Assembly: GCA_910588795.1 (NCBI GenBank) | Contig: CAJURI010000004.1 | Location: 1-64,000 of the forward strand | From: an uncultured Duncaniella sp. | Lineage (GTDB): Bacteria > Bacteroidota > Bacteroidia > Bacteroidales > Muribaculaceae | Length of the DNA stretch: 64,000 nucleotides | Direction of reading: 5' to 3' | Shown: one piece after another, positions 1 to 7,620 of the stretch | Layout of the letters: every line of letters starts with the position of its first letter | How positions within the stretch are numbered: position 1 is the stretch's first letter | Translations under genes and position numbers: made by a program | The notes under the pieces: generated by a model | Database searches by the model: none | Told to the model about the DNA's origin: nothing | What the model saw: the letters and a program-made list of their open reading frames with translations, nothing else

Positions 1-135
1 TTTAACACTTTATCCTCTCGATTGTAACAAATGCACCGGGAATTCGGCTTGACCCCTTTTTCATGTCCTGAAATTAGATTGGTTTAATGATTATATTGTA
101 TATTCAACACTCTTTTGTTCTAAAAATTTATCCGC

Positions 136-143
136 CAAATGTA
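136..143 (-). promoter_or_regulatory. -7 promoter element reading off the left edge
   Basis: The minus strand reads TACATTTG, a match to TAnnTTTG. A CAAA (TTTG on the minus strand) lies at 158-161, but 14 nt away, shorter than the usual 19-21. A transcript would start near 129 and leave the window within 130 nt, so its gene cannot be seen. Confidence 0.4.
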
Positions 144-222
144 GCAATTATTTTCACCAAACCACTATCCGTTAAATCTTTTTAACCAAACTATGCAGTC
201 CAACCTGAAGTCATAAAAAATA

Positions 223-275
223 CATAATCCGCGATCGAGCTATACCTTTACCGGTATGCCTGACCGCGGACTATG
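223..275 (-). terminator. Hairpin terminator of the left-edge small-gene unit
   Basis: The arms CATAATCCGCG (223-233) and CGCGGACTATG (265-275) pair with one wobble, and an inner stem TATACC/GGTAT closes the loop. On the minus strand the hairpin is followed by a T run (plus-strand AAAAAA at 215-220). It would end the transcript that starts near 731. Confidence 0.6.
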
Positions 276-314
276 CATTTTTATGTTTAATTCAAATTAT
301 GGATCTTTGTCTTG

Positions 315-348
315 ATTTGATCCATAGCCTTATGGCCATGAATCAAAT
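315..348 (-). ncRNA. 15-bp RNA hairpin in the small-gene transcript
   Basis: The arms at 315-329 and 334-348 are separated by a TTAT loop. As minus-strand RNA all 15 positions pair, two of them as G-U wobbles. As plus-strand RNA the same two positions are C-A mismatches. This strand asymmetry is direct support for a functional RNA read from the minus strand. It lies 10 nt after the stop of the 29-codon ORF. Confidence 0.5.
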
Positions 349-357
349 GGCATGTAC

Positions 358-447
358 TTACCACATCACATTATTGTGTCCGTACATAAGGATTGCCGCT
401 TCACGATAAGCATCGCGTACACGGCGACATACGTTGCTTAGTTTCAT
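358..447 (-). CDS. Putative 29-aa small protein
   Basis: The frame opens with ATG at 447 and reads MKLSNVCRRVRDAYREAA, then a short aromatic tail ending in MW. It is basic at the front and mildly amphipathic. I do not recognise it. Support is contextual: it lies on the transcribed strand between a TAnnTTTG promoter (738-745) and a hairpin terminator (223-275), downstream of another small ORF and a structured segment. The ribosome-binding site is not obvious. It could be a real microprotein or chance coding within a structured RNA. Confidence 0.35.
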   Translation of the reverse strand: MKLSNVCRRVRDAYREAAILMYGHNNVMW

Positions 448-474
448 TGTCTTGGAAAATTTAAGAGGAACCCC

Positions 475-512
475 AGGATAGGGTTATCCTCAGGTTAGCA
501 GGATGGACCTGA
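475..512 (-). ncRNA. Two adjacent stem-loops between two small ORFs
   Basis: On the minus strand TCAGGT (512-507) pairs with ACCTGA (495-490) around an 11-nt loop. It is followed at once by AGGATA/TATCCT (490-485 and 480-475) around a 4-nt loop. The two stems share one boundary base, so they may be alternative or stacked. They fill the spacer between the 44-aa and 29-aa ORFs and resemble a regulatory or processing structure. No known riboswitch consensus is recognised. Confidence 0.35.
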
Positions 513-551
513 CATCCCTACAAAAAGTTAGTTGATAACAGTGCAGCTTTC

Positions 552-686
552 TCAGGCCTCACGACCCTTTAAATTGTTTGCGTGATGGATGCTGCAATCG
601 CCGGTGATGCGGAAGCTCTCTGATTCGGCTATCCGGTGAAGGACATTCTTCACATCGGCTCTAAAAGATTTAAATGATACAGTCAT
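552..686 (-). CDS. Putative 44-aa small protein
   Basis: The ORF starts at ATG 686 (MTVSFKSFRADVKNVLHRI) and ends at a TGA at 552. The frame stays open up to 740, but the -7 promoter element covers 738-745, so the transcript starts near 731 and the longer version cannot be made from it. The peptide is basic, helical at the front, and matches no family I know. It is the first ORF of a roughly 515-nt minus-strand unit. It could also be the remnant of a lost larger gene, but the well-formed promoter and terminator argue for a retained small gene. Confidence 0.4.
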   Translation of the reverse strand: MTVSFKSFRADVKNVLHRIAESESFRITGDCSIHHANNLKGREA

Positions 687-737
687 AAGCAGATATTTTA
701 ATGGGTTATTACTTATGTGATTCAATTTAAAAACGCA

Positions 738-745
738 CAAAAGTA
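738..745 (-). promoter_or_regulatory. -7 promoter element of the small-gene unit
   Basis: The minus strand reads TACTTTTG, a full match to TAnnTTTG. Transcription would start near 731. No TTTG lies at the -33 position. Instead a perfect palindrome (753-788) occupies that region. Confidence 0.55.
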
Positions 746-752
746 CATAAAA

Positions 753-788
753 GTTTTATAACATAACTAAGAAATTATGTTATAAAAC
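753..788 (-). promoter_or_regulatory. Perfect 14-bp palindrome: apbE terminator and/or operator
   Basis: GTTTTATAACATAA (753-766) and its exact complement (775-788) flank an 8-nt loop. It lies 49 nt after the apbE stop codon and is followed on the minus strand by CTTTTATG, so it may end the apbE transcript. It also ends 7 nt upstream of the -7 element at 738-745 and covers the -33 position, so a repressor site is equally possible. A stem with only two G-C pairs would be weak for a terminator. Confidence 0.5.
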
Positions 789-836
789 ATATTTCACCCC
801 TTAATCTGCGACGTTTATGACAATTATTGTTCTAAA

Positions 837-1829
837 TCACTTTATAATCTCAGGAAATCCAGAGGTTACAAGCATCGTATCGGCTGTGACAAGCATACCG
901 GCCACACCCGGTACAAACTCCAGCATTCTGAATGCGGCATCGGATGTCTGGGCCATACACGAAGTGGCATAGGCGTCGGCAAGCATGCAGGAAGGAGCCA
1001 CAACGGTAGCCGACAGAAGATCAGTCACTGCAGGACGCCCGTCTGCCGTACTTATGGTATGCCATGTGCGGCCGCTGCCTGTGTCGCGATAATTCCTGTA
1101 GTTGCCTGATGTGGCGACCCCACACCCAGTCAAAGCCACCACTGCCATGCGCTCATGCACCACGGCGGTGTCACAATAGACAGGCGCATCCACCATCACC
1201 CTCCATTCCTTTCCACGCGGAGACATGCCTGACAAGGCTATCTCTCCACCTATCTCCACCATATAGTCCTCGCATCCGTTGCGTCTGAGCATCTCACCCA
1301 CAAGATCACACCCGTACCCTTTGGTTATGGCTGAGAAATTGAACTCTGTCGCTGGATGCTTCTTACGGATATATCCGTCGGGAGTTATGCCGCAATCCCT
1401 GATTCCGACAAGCATCATCAGCGAATCCACAGCCTGTTGCGTAGGCTCCACACCCGCTGAACGGTAACCATAGCCCCAAAGGTTCACAAGCGGGGCGACA
1501 GTCGGATCAAAAGCCCCGCCGCTCATGAGATTGACCTCCTGCGACACGATGAATATGCGGCTCAGAAGGGAGTCAACCCTTACAGAATCTCCACGGTTGA
1601 CAGCCGACACAAGGGAACTGCTGTCAAACGGACTAAGCGACCGCTCGACCTGTCTCATGACCCACAGAATGGAATCCTGCATGTCACGGTCAGACCGGTA
1701 AGTGACATGGTAGGTAGTGTTCCACACACCGCCCTCCACTGACCTGTAGCGCACGGAGTCACTGCAGCCGGCTGCCAACTGCGCAATCGCAGCAACAGAA
1801 ACTATATATAATATATGTATAATCTTCAT
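837..1829 (-). CDS. apbE: FAD:protein FMN transferase (ApbE family lipoprotein)
   Basis: ApbE moves FMN from FAD to a Thr or Ser of target proteins such as the RnfD, RnfG and NqrB/C subunits, outside the cytoplasmic membrane. The 330-aa product has a signal peptide with a lipobox-like AAGC (Cys22), so it is probably lipid-anchored. Family marks follow in order: SPFDSSSLVSAVNRG near 66-80, GGAFDPTVAPLVNLWG near 104-119, the FAD-binding region NFSAITKGYGCD near 164-175 followed by VEIGGE, and the C-terminal metal/FAD motif TDLLSATVV with D285. An upstream ATG at 1847 exists, but MKIIHILYIV gives a normal signal peptide. An rnf cluster fragment lies 3 kb away and is a plausible client. No -7 element was found for it. 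Confidence 0.93.
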   Translation of the reverse strand: MKIIHILYIVSVAAIAQLAAGCSDSVRYRSVEGGVWNTTYHVTYRSDRDMQDSILWVMRQVERSLSPFDSSSLVSAVNRGDSVRVDSLLSRIFIVSQEVNLMSGGAFDPTVAPLVNLWGYGYRSAGVEPTQQAVDSLMMLVGIRDCGITPDGYIRKKHPATEFNFSAITKGYGCDLVGEMLRRNGCEDYMVEIGGEIALSGMSPRGKEWRVMVDAPVYCDTAVVHERMAVVALTGCGVATSGNYRNYRDTGSGRTWHTISTADGRPAVTDLLSATVVAPSCMLADAYATSCMAQTSDAAFRMLEFVPGVAGMLVTADTMLVTSGFPEIIK

Positions 1830-1880
1830 GAAAAAGTGCTTTAACACAGCAAAATTAGCGAAAATTTTCCAAAAGAATTG

Positions 1881-1888
1881 TATATTTG
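1881..1888 (+). promoter_or_regulatory. -7 promoter element of the DJ-1 gene
   Basis: TATATTTG matches TAnnTTTG. The start would be near 1895, about 56 nt before the ATG at 1951. No clear TTTG is seen at -33. Confidence 0.6.
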
Positions 1889-1950
1889 CAGAAACCTATT
1901 CCCGCATGCATTGTTAGAAACTAATGTAATACACCCAATAACATTATAAA

Positions 1951-2505
1951 ATGGCCAAAGCATATATTTTTCTCGCTGACGGCTTTGAAGAGATCGAAGC
2001 CATCACACCTGTCGACCTGATGAGACGCGCCGGCATCACAGTCACCACCGTGTCCATAACCCCGCTTAAGGAAGTGACCGGAGCCAACGGAGTCACCGTA
2101 GTAGCCGACACCATGATCACTGACATCGACCCGACAGACGCCGATCTGCTCGTCTGCCCCGGAGGAATGCCCGGAGCCGCCAATCTCGCAGCATGCACAG
2201 AACTGAGTGAGATGCTCAGAAAACAGCACTCCACCGGACGCTACGTGGCCGCCATCTGTGCCGCGCCTGCTGTAACCCTCGCGCCGCTCGGAATACTCTC
2301 GGGCAAAAAAGCCACATGCTACCCCGGTCTGGAAAAGACACTCGCTCAAGCCGGAGCAACCCATATATCCGAACGTGTGGTCAGGGACGGCAATGTGATC
2401 ACATCCAACGGACCATCCTCGGCCATACCGTTCAGCATTGCTCTCATAGAGGCTCTCTGTGGATCAGCTGCCGCAGGCAATGTAGCTTCAGGCATACTCC
2501 TTTAG
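1951..2505 (+). CDS. DJ-1/PfpI family protein (YajL-like)
   Basis: This is a 184-aa single-domain protein of the DJ-1/ThiJ/PfpI superfamily. Members act as chaperone-like or deglycase-type stress proteins in the cytosol; the exact activity is debated. Visible marks: the N-terminal strand with acidic residues (DGFEEIEAITP, residues 10-20), the GGMPGAANL loop near 71-79, and the nucleophile elbow AICAAPAV with the conserved reactive Cys near residue 104. Length equals the YajL/DJ-1 norm. No signal peptide. It has its own promoter and is followed 111 nt later by thioredoxin, a pairing that fits a redox or carbonyl-stress role, though that is inference. Confidence 0.88.
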   Translation: MAKAYIFLADGFEEIEAITPVDLMRRAGITVTTVSITPLKEVTGANGVTVVADTMITDIDPTDADLLVCPGGMPGAANLAACTELSEMLRKQHSTGRYVAAICAAPAVTLAPLGILSGKKATCYPGLEKTLAQAGATHISERVVRDGNVITSNGPSSAIPFSIALIEALCGSAAAGNVASGILL

Positions 2506-2616
2506 CAATAGCTTCACCACGAATGCCGGAGAAGGCCAAACTTTAAGGGTGGCATCAGCGTTATACATTGGCAAGCAAAACATTTGTTTTTAAACAAACC
2601 TTTAATACTGATGTAT

Positions 2617-2913
2617 ATGAGCGAATTCAAAGATATCATCAACAGCGACCGTCCCACACTCGTCGATTTCTTCGCCACATGGTGCGGGCCGTGCAAAATG
2701 CAGGGACCTGTGCTCGAACAGCTTAAGCATCGCACAGGCGATGACGCCAACATAATAAAAATCGATGTTGACCGCAACCCTGAACTGTCGGCCGAATATC
2801 AGATACGGAGCGTCCCCACCCTGATAATATTCAAGAACGGCGCGCCTCTATGGCGTGCGTCAGGGCTTCAACAGCTTGAAGTACTCGAAGACAAGATACG
2901 ATCTTATATGTGA
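2617..2913 (+). CDS. trxA: Thioredoxin
   Basis: A small cytosolic thiol-disulfide oxidoreductase that reduces protein disulfides using a WCGPC centre. The sequence shows VDFFATWCGPCKMQ near residues 15-28, the cis-proline loop SVPTLIIF and a complete thioredoxin fold in 98 residues. Three in-frame ATGs lie close together (2584, 2611, 2617). MSEFKDII aligns best with short thioredoxins, so 2617 was chosen; 2611 is possible. A small inverted repeat TTTGTTT/AAACAAA sits just upstream (about 2583-2600). A strong terminator follows, so the gene ends its transcript. Confidence 0.92.
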   Translation: MSEFKDIINSDRPTLVDFFATWCGPCKMQGPVLEQLKHRTGDDANIIKIDVDRNPELSAEYQIRSVPTLIIFKNGAPLWRASGLQQLEVLEDKIRSYM

Positions 2914-2921
2914 CTCAAACG

Positions 2922-2951
2922 CTTCCCGGTCTTTTGCCGGGAAGTTTTTTT
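2922..2951 (+). terminator. Intrinsic terminator after trxA
   Basis: CTTCCCGG and CCGGGAAG flank a 7-nt loop and are followed by seven T residues. The T run also holds the TTTG that serves as -33 element of the next promoter. Confidence 0.9.
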
Positions 2952-2980
2952 GCATAACTCCACCGGAATTTCTACTTTTG
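2949..2980 (+). promoter_or_regulatory. Promoter of ilvA
   Basis: TTTG at 2949-2952, a 20-nt spacer, then TACTTTTG at 2973-2980. The start would be near 2987 and the ATG is at 3002, leaving a leader of about 15 nt. Confidence 0.8.
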
Positions 2981-3001
2981 CATGATTAAATCCTAAATAT
3001 C

Positions 3002-4207
3002 ATGTCTGAACAGCTTGAAATATCCGAGGTATACCACGCAGCCCAGGTGCTTCGTGATGTAGCACGTCATCCACGCCTTATAGGAGTCACCCGTCTCAAC
3101 CCCGAGTCACAGGTCTACCTGAAACCAGAGAACCTGCAGCATACGGGAGCATTCAAACTCCGTGGTGCCTATTACAAGATATCACAGCTATCACCCGAGG
3201 AACGTGCCAAGGGTGTGATAGCATGCTCGGCCGGCAACCACGCCCAGGGAGTAGCTCTCGCCGCCACACACAACGGCATAAAATCGCTCATATGTCTTCC
3301 TGCCGGCGCACCCATTTCCAAAATCGAGGCCACCAAGCGTCTCGGAGCCGAAGTGTGCCTCGTGCCCGGAGTGTATGACGACGCCTACCAGAAAGCCATC
3401 GAGCTCCAGAAAGAGCACGGCTACACATTCATACATCCCTTCGATGACCTCAAAGTGATAGCCGGACAAGGCACCATAGCCCTCGAAATCCTTGAGGAGA
3501 TGCCCGATGTAGAGGCTGTGATAGTGCCCATCGGCGGAGGCGGCCTCATAGCAGGCATGGCATTCACCCTCAAGCAGCTCAAACCCGACGTGAAAGTGTA
3601 TGGAGTGCAGGCCGAAGGCGCACCCTCCATGTACGAATCCATCAAGGACGGCAAGCGCGAACACCTCAACTCAGTGTCCACTATAGCCGACGGTATAGCC
3701 GTGAAAGAGCCGGGTGTAAACACATTCGACTTCTGTGCGAAATATGTCGACGAGATAGTCACTGTGAGCGAGGACGAGATCGCCGCCGCCATACTCGCTC
3801 TCATAGAGCAGCAGAAACTCGTGGCCGAGGGTGCCGGAGCAGTAGCCGTAGCTGCCGCCATGTTCGACAAAGTGCCCATCAAGGGTAAGAAGACTGTATG
3901 CGTAGTGTCGGGAGGCAACATCGATGTCACGATACTCAACCGTGTGATAACACGCGGCCTCGTAAAGAGCGGACGCAACTTCACCCTCAAGCTCGATGTA
4001 GGCGACAAGCCCGGACAGCTCTCGGAGATATGCAGCATACTCGGCTCCAATGGAGCAAACATAATATCCGTGACCCACGAACGCAACTCCAATGCCACAT
4101 CCATCAACGGATGCATCCTGCGCATCGAGGTCGAAACCCGCAACCACGACCACATCGCACAGCTCAAGAAAGCTCTCACCGATGCCGGCCACCACGTGGT
4201 GCATTGA
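3002..4207 (+). CDS. ilvA: Threonine ammonia-lyase with C-terminal ACT domain
   Basis: A PLP enzyme that deaminates L-threonine to 2-oxobutanoate, the first step toward isoleucine. The 401-aa protein carries the PLP lysine in GAFKLRGAYY (K52), the phosphate-binding glycine loop GGGGLIAG near 178-185, and the C-terminal SGGNID motif. A single ACT domain follows from about residue 325 (LDVGDKPGQLSEI). This is the medium form, larger than catabolic TdcB and with one ACT domain rather than the two of long biosynthetic IlvA. The ACT domain implies amino-acid feedback; the ligand cannot be told from sequence. Strong own promoter. The next gene starts 8 nt after the stop. Confidence 0.93.
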   Translation: MSEQLEISEVYHAAQVLRDVARHPRLIGVTRLNPESQVYLKPENLQHTGAFKLRGAYYKISQLSPEERAKGVIACSAGNHAQGVALAATHNGIKSLICLPAGAPISKIEATKRLGAEVCLVPGVYDDAYQKAIELQKEHGYTFIHPFDDLKVIAGQGTIALEILEEMPDVEAVIVPIGGGGLIAGMAFTLKQLKPDVKVYGVQAEGAPSMYESIKDGKREHLNSVSTIADGIAVKEPGVNTFDFCAKYVDEIVTVSEDEIAAAILALIEQQKLVAEGAGAVAVAAAMFDKVPIKGKKTVCVVSGGNIDVTILNRVITRGLVKSGRNFTLKLDVGDKPGQLSEICSILGSNGANIISVTHERNSNATSINGCILRIEVETRNHDHIAQLKKALTDAGHHVVH

Positions 4208-4215
4208 CACTGACA

Positions 4216-4740
4216 ATGAAAAGATTCCCCATACTCATATCCCTCACCGCCTTACTCGCGGCGGTGGGGGCAACTTCCTGCAAGACCACAGAGGAGAACT
4301 ACCGCAAGGCCTACGAGACAGCTGTGGCACAGCGGCAGGAAGCCACCGGCATAGACTCAACGATATACGGGCGCATACGCAACAGCGCAAACACATCGAC
4401 CCTGCTTGTTGATGGCGAGGAGCTGCCCATGCGCTCCGAATACATAGGATATGATGCCAAGGGGGGCTCTTCGCGCGACAACGTTAAAAAGTACAATATA
4501 GTGGCAGGGCAGTTCAGGCAGATATTCAATGCCAAGCAGATGCGCCAAAGGCTGATGGACGCCGGATACGACAGCGCAATGGTGGTGCACACACGCGAAC
4601 CGCTCTACTACGTGATCACCCAAAGCGTCTCAACCCCCCAAGAAGCACTCAAGGCATGGCGCAAAGTCAACTCCGACAAAGGCATCGTGCTGAAATCGCC
4701 GCTGCCATTCATATTAATGCCTGCCCATTTCCGCAAATGA
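4216..4740 (+). CDS. SPOR-domain lipoprotein
   Basis: A 174-aa exported protein. The N-terminus is a lipoprotein signal (MKRFPILISL..., GATSC, Cys22). The C-terminal half (about residues 95-165) reads like a SPOR domain: KYNIVAGQFRQIFNAKQM with later helices and YYVITQSVSTPQEALKAW. SPOR domains bind denuded septal peptidoglycan, so a cell-envelope or division-linked role is likely. It follows ilvA by 8 nt and is probably co-transcribed, but no functional link to threonine metabolism is apparent. Confidence is good for lipoprotein and moderate for SPOR. Confidence 0.75.
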   Translation: MKRFPILISLTALLAAVGATSCKTTEENYRKAYETAVAQRQEATGIDSTIYGRIRNSANTSTLLVDGEELPMRSEYIGYDAKGGSSRDNVKKYNIVAGQFRQIFNAKQMRQRLMDAGYDSAMVVHTREPLYYVITQSVSTPQEALKAWRKVNSDKGIVLKSPLPFILMPAHFRK

Positions 4741-4743
4741 CAG

Positions 4744-4774
4744 TTGTATTATCAGCGGAAAATAGCTAACTTTG
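4744..4774 (+). promoter_or_regulatory. Promoter of the rseC-rnfB-rnfC operon
   Basis: TTG (4744-4746), a 20-nt spacer, then TAACTTTG (4767-4774). The start would be near 4781, only about 7 nt before the ATG at 4788, so the leader is almost absent. Confidence 0.75.
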
Positions 4775-4787
4775 CAGAAACTTGACC

Positions 4788-5213
4788 ATGAACAAAGACT
4801 ACGTCACACACTCCGGAACCATAACCAGCGTCAACGACGGCTCCATCACTCTGCGCACAGAGGATGCATGCCGGTGCGACGGATGTGCCGTAGCCTCCCT
4901 GTGCAACAAGGATTCCTCATCAGAGCATGAAAGCATTACCGTGAGCACCCCTGACGCCAGACTTTACAGTGTTGGAGAACATGTCGAGGTCACAGCATCG
5001 TCAGGCTCCACACTGCGCGCGTCATGGTGGGCACTTATGCTGCCCACCCTCCTGTTCATAGGTGTCATCCTTGCGGTGAGGCTCATATGGAGCGACAGCG
5101 GTCTGTGGTCGCTGGCCGCCGGATTCACCGTTCTCGCCATCTACGACCTCATCCTCTACCTCTTCCGCAAAAGGCTGGCACAAAACATCACATGGAAGGT
5201 TAGGCGGACATAA
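4788..5213 (+). CDS. rseC: SoxR-reducing system protein RseC family
   Basis: A 141-aa inner-membrane protein of the RseC/MucC family, found at the head of Bacteroidetes rnf operons. It has an N-terminal soluble part with a cysteine cluster (CRCDGCAVASLC, about residues 30-41) that could hold a metal or disulfide, then two transmembrane helices (about 78-96 and 102-122) and a basic tail. A TTG at 4782 opens the same frame, but the ATG at 4788 is preferred because transcription begins near 4781. In E. coli the protein works with Rnf to reduce SoxR; here the role is inferred from position. Confidence 0.85.
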   Translation: MNKDYVTHSGTITSVNDGSITLRTEDACRCDGCAVASLCNKDSSSEHESITVSTPDARLYSVGEHVEVTASSGSTLRASWWALMLPTLLFIGVILAVRLIWSDSGLWSLAAGFTVLAIYDLILYLFRKRLAQNITWKVRRT

Positions 5214-5281
5214 GCCCCACCTTTCAGAGATACGCCCTACAAAAATTCGACATCTGAAACAAACTATTTTCATCACATACC

Positions 5282-6142
5282 ATGAATGTAATCATACTAT
5301 CCATCATCGTCCTCGGCATCATAGGGATCGTGGGTGCGGCAGTGCTTTACGTCGTAGCCCGTAAGTTCCACGTGCAGGAGGACCCGCGTATCGACCAGGT
5401 AGAAGCACTCCTCCCCGGAGCCAACTGCGGAGGATGCGGACGCAGCGGGTGTCGCGACTTTGCCGCTGCATGTGTAAACGCCGACACACTTGACGGCCTG
5501 ACATGCCCATCGTCAGGAACCGAAATAATGAAAAAGATCGGTGAGATCGTAGGTCTCGCCCCCGTAGCGGCCAAGCCCAAAATAGCAGTCATCAAATGTA
5601 ACGGCACATGCGATCTGCGCCCGGCGCACGCACGCTTCGAGGGAGCACCATCCTGCGCCGTGCTCGCATCGCTCGGCACAGGCCAGTCAGCATGTCCCAA
5701 CGGATGCCTCGGATGCGGCGACTGTGTGGAGGCATGCCCGTGGGGAGCCATGAGAATGAACCTCGAGACAGGGCTGCCCGAAATCATCGAGGACAAATGT
5801 GTGGGATGCGGAGTCTGCGTAAAGGCTTGTCCGCGTGCCATAATAGAGCTCCGCGCCAAAGGACCTCGCGGCATGCGCGTGTATGTAGCCTGCTCCAATA
5901 AAGAGAAAGGCGCACTTGCAATGAAGGAATGCAAGGTGGCTTGCATCGGATGCGGAAAATGCGCTAAGAATTGTCCCCACGAGGCCATCACCGTAACTTC
6001 CAATCTTGCATATATCGACTACGAGAAATGCAAGCTATGCAAGAAATGCGTAGATGTATGCCCCACCCACGCCATCCATGCCGTGAATTTCCCGGTAAAG
6101 AAAGTCGAGCCGGCGCAAGCCGCCCCCGAAGCAAAGGCATAA
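5282..6142 (+). CDS. rnfB: Electron transport complex subunit RnfB
   Basis: A membrane-anchored iron-sulfur subunit of the Rnf complex, which couples ferredoxin:NAD+ electron transfer to ion pumping. The 286-aa protein has an N-terminal membrane helix (residues 1-25), the RnfB-specific cluster motif GANCGGCGRSGC with a later Cys-Pro (about 46-80), and then four ferredoxin-type CxxCxxCxxxCP motifs (first cysteines near residues 144, 175, 220 and 249). This is more clusters than the two of E. coli RnfB and nearer to anaerobe versions. It lies 68 nt after rseC and 30 nt before rnfC. Confidence 0.95.
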   Translation: MNVIILSIIVLGIIGIVGAAVLYVVARKFHVQEDPRIDQVEALLPGANCGGCGRSGCRDFAAACVNADTLDGLTCPSSGTEIMKKIGEIVGLAPVAAKPKIAVIKCNGTCDLRPAHARFEGAPSCAVLASLGTGQSACPNGCLGCGDCVEACPWGAMRMNLETGLPEIIEDKCVGCGVCVKACPRAIIELRAKGPRGMRVYVACSNKEKGALAMKECKVACIGCGKCAKNCPHEAITVTSNLAYIDYEKCKLCKKCVDVCPTHAIHAVNFPVKKVEPAQAAPEAKA

Positions 6143-6172
6143 CAGTCTCACCTCCCATACATGATATCCAAT

Positions 6173-7513
6173 ATGAAACTCCATACATTCAAGACCGGCG
6201 GCGTACATCCCGCCGAAAACAAAATAGCCGCCGGCAAGCCAATAGAGACCATGCCACTTCCCGCTGAAGTGGTGCTCCCGGTGTCACAGCACATAGGCGC
6301 GCCGGCCAAACCTATAGTCCAGAAAGGCGACCATGTGAAACGCGGCGACCGCGTGGCCGAGGCCGGAGGATTCGTCTCAGCCCATATCCACACCCCCATC
6401 TCCGGAACCGTGGTAAAGATCGACACAGCGCGCACCCCTCAGGGAATGCCGGTCGAGGCCATATACATAAAGAGCGACGAGTCTGACCGCCAGGCCGATG
6501 CCGCGGCCATGGCCGACAATACGCCCAAACGCACCGATACAGAGATAGCCGCACTCGGAGCAAAAGAGATCATCGACATGATCAAGGATGCCGGCATAGT
6601 GGGTCTCGGAGGAGCAACTTTCCCCACCCACGTCAAACTCATGCCGCCTCCGGGATCCAAAGCCGAGGTTGTGATCATCAATGCAGCCGAATGTGAGCCC
6701 TGCCTGTCATGCGATGACATGCTTATGCGTGAGAATGCCGCAGAAATAGTCAAGGGCGTGCAGCTCCTCGTCAAGGCCGCAGGAGTGGACCGAGGAATCA
6801 TTGCCATAGAGAACAACAAGCCTGAAGCCATAGCGGCTCTTACAGCCGCATGCGCCACAGCCCCCGGCATAGAGGTCATGACCATGCAGGTCAAGTACCC
6901 CCAGGGGGGTGAGAAACAGCTTATCGAAGCTGTAATAGGCAAGGAAGTGCCGTCAGGCGCACTGCCCATAGCCACCGGTGCCATAGTGCAGAACGTGGCT
7001 ACGGCATATGCCGTGTATCGCGCCGTATACCACAACGAACCTATTCTCGACCGAGTGCTCACACTCCACAACGGGACAGAGGGAAAGAACCTGCGTGTGT
7101 CACTCGGCACCATGCTGTCAACACTCGTGGATGGCGATGACTATGAGAAGATAATCATAGGCGGCCCCATGATGGGACGCACGGCATCCACTCTTGACAC
7201 TCCGATGATCAAAGGGACTTCGGGCATACTTCTCGACAAACGCTATGCACACCGCCGTCCCGCAGAGGCATGCATCAAGTGCGGAGCATGCGTGAACGCA
7301 TGCCCGATGGGACTGGAGCCATTCCTCATCAGCACACTGTCACGTCTGAAACAGTGGGATGAAGCTGAACAGGAGAAAATAGCCAACTGCATAGAATGCG
7401 GATCGTGCAGCTATATCTGCCCTGCATCACGCCCGCTTCTCGACTACATCCGCGTAGGAAAAGCCAAAGTCATGGCCGCCATGCGCGCACGTGCAGCAGC
7501 TGCCAAATCATAG
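6173..7513 (+). CDS. rnfC: Electron transport complex subunit RnfC
   Basis: The peripheral NADH- and FMN-binding subunit of Rnf. The N-terminal barrel-sandwich part begins KLHTFKTGGVHP. The nucleotide-binding region has GLGGATFPTHVK, and two [4Fe-4S] motifs follow near the C-terminus (CIKCGACVNACP and CIECGSCSYICP). Total 446 aa from MKLHTF. An ATG four codons earlier (6161) is possible. rnfD, rnfG, rnfE and rnfA normally follow in one operon, but here a strong terminator begins 47 nt after the stop and no remnant of rnfD is visible. Confidence 0.95.
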   Translation: MKLHTFKTGGVHPAENKIAAGKPIETMPLPAEVVLPVSQHIGAPAKPIVQKGDHVKRGDRVAEAGGFVSAHIHTPISGTVVKIDTARTPQGMPVEAIYIKSDESDRQADAAAMADNTPKRTDTEIAALGAKEIIDMIKDAGIVGLGGATFPTHVKLMPPPGSKAEVVIINAAECEPCLSCDDMLMRENAAEIVKGVQLLVKAAGVDRGIIAIENNKPEAIAALTAACATAPGIEVMTMQVKYPQGGEKQLIEAVIGKEVPSGALPIATGAIVQNVATAYAVYRAVYHNEPILDRVLTLHNGTEGKNLRVSLGTMLSTLVDGDDYEKIIIGGPMMGRTASTLDTPMIKGTSGILLDKRYAHRRPAEACIKCGACVNACPMGLEPFLISTLSRLKQWDEAEQEKIANCIECGSCSYICPASRPLLDYIRVGKAKVMAAMRARAAAAKS

Positions 7514-7559
7514 GCGCGACAGTCCGGAAGGACAACCCAAAATCAGCAATCGAAATACA

Positions 7560-7620
7560 ATAATGACCGTGGGATGGCAACAGGTTATGCCGCATGCCTC
7601 CCGCGGTCATTATGTTTTTT
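7560..7620 (+). terminator. Terminator after rnfC
   Basis: A 14-bp stem with one mismatch (arms 7560-7573 and 7600-7613) around a 26-nt structured loop, followed by a run of eight T residues from 7615. Confidence 0.85.

Noticed and set aside
2..64. A 20-codon minus-strand ORF (MKKGSSRIPGAFV...) after the -7 element at 136-143
   Set aside because: Very short, at the window edge, no terminator or family match; cannot be separated from chance.
552..740. Longer 62-aa version of the small left-edge ORF
   Set aside because: Its start lies inside the -7 promoter element, upstream of the predicted transcript start; the ATG at 686 is used.
3898..4740. 280-aa plus-strand frame running from ilvA into the SPOR lipoprotein
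   Set aside because: The first part overlaps ilvA in another frame and is Arg/Gln-rich nonsense; the lipoprotein signal starts at 4216.
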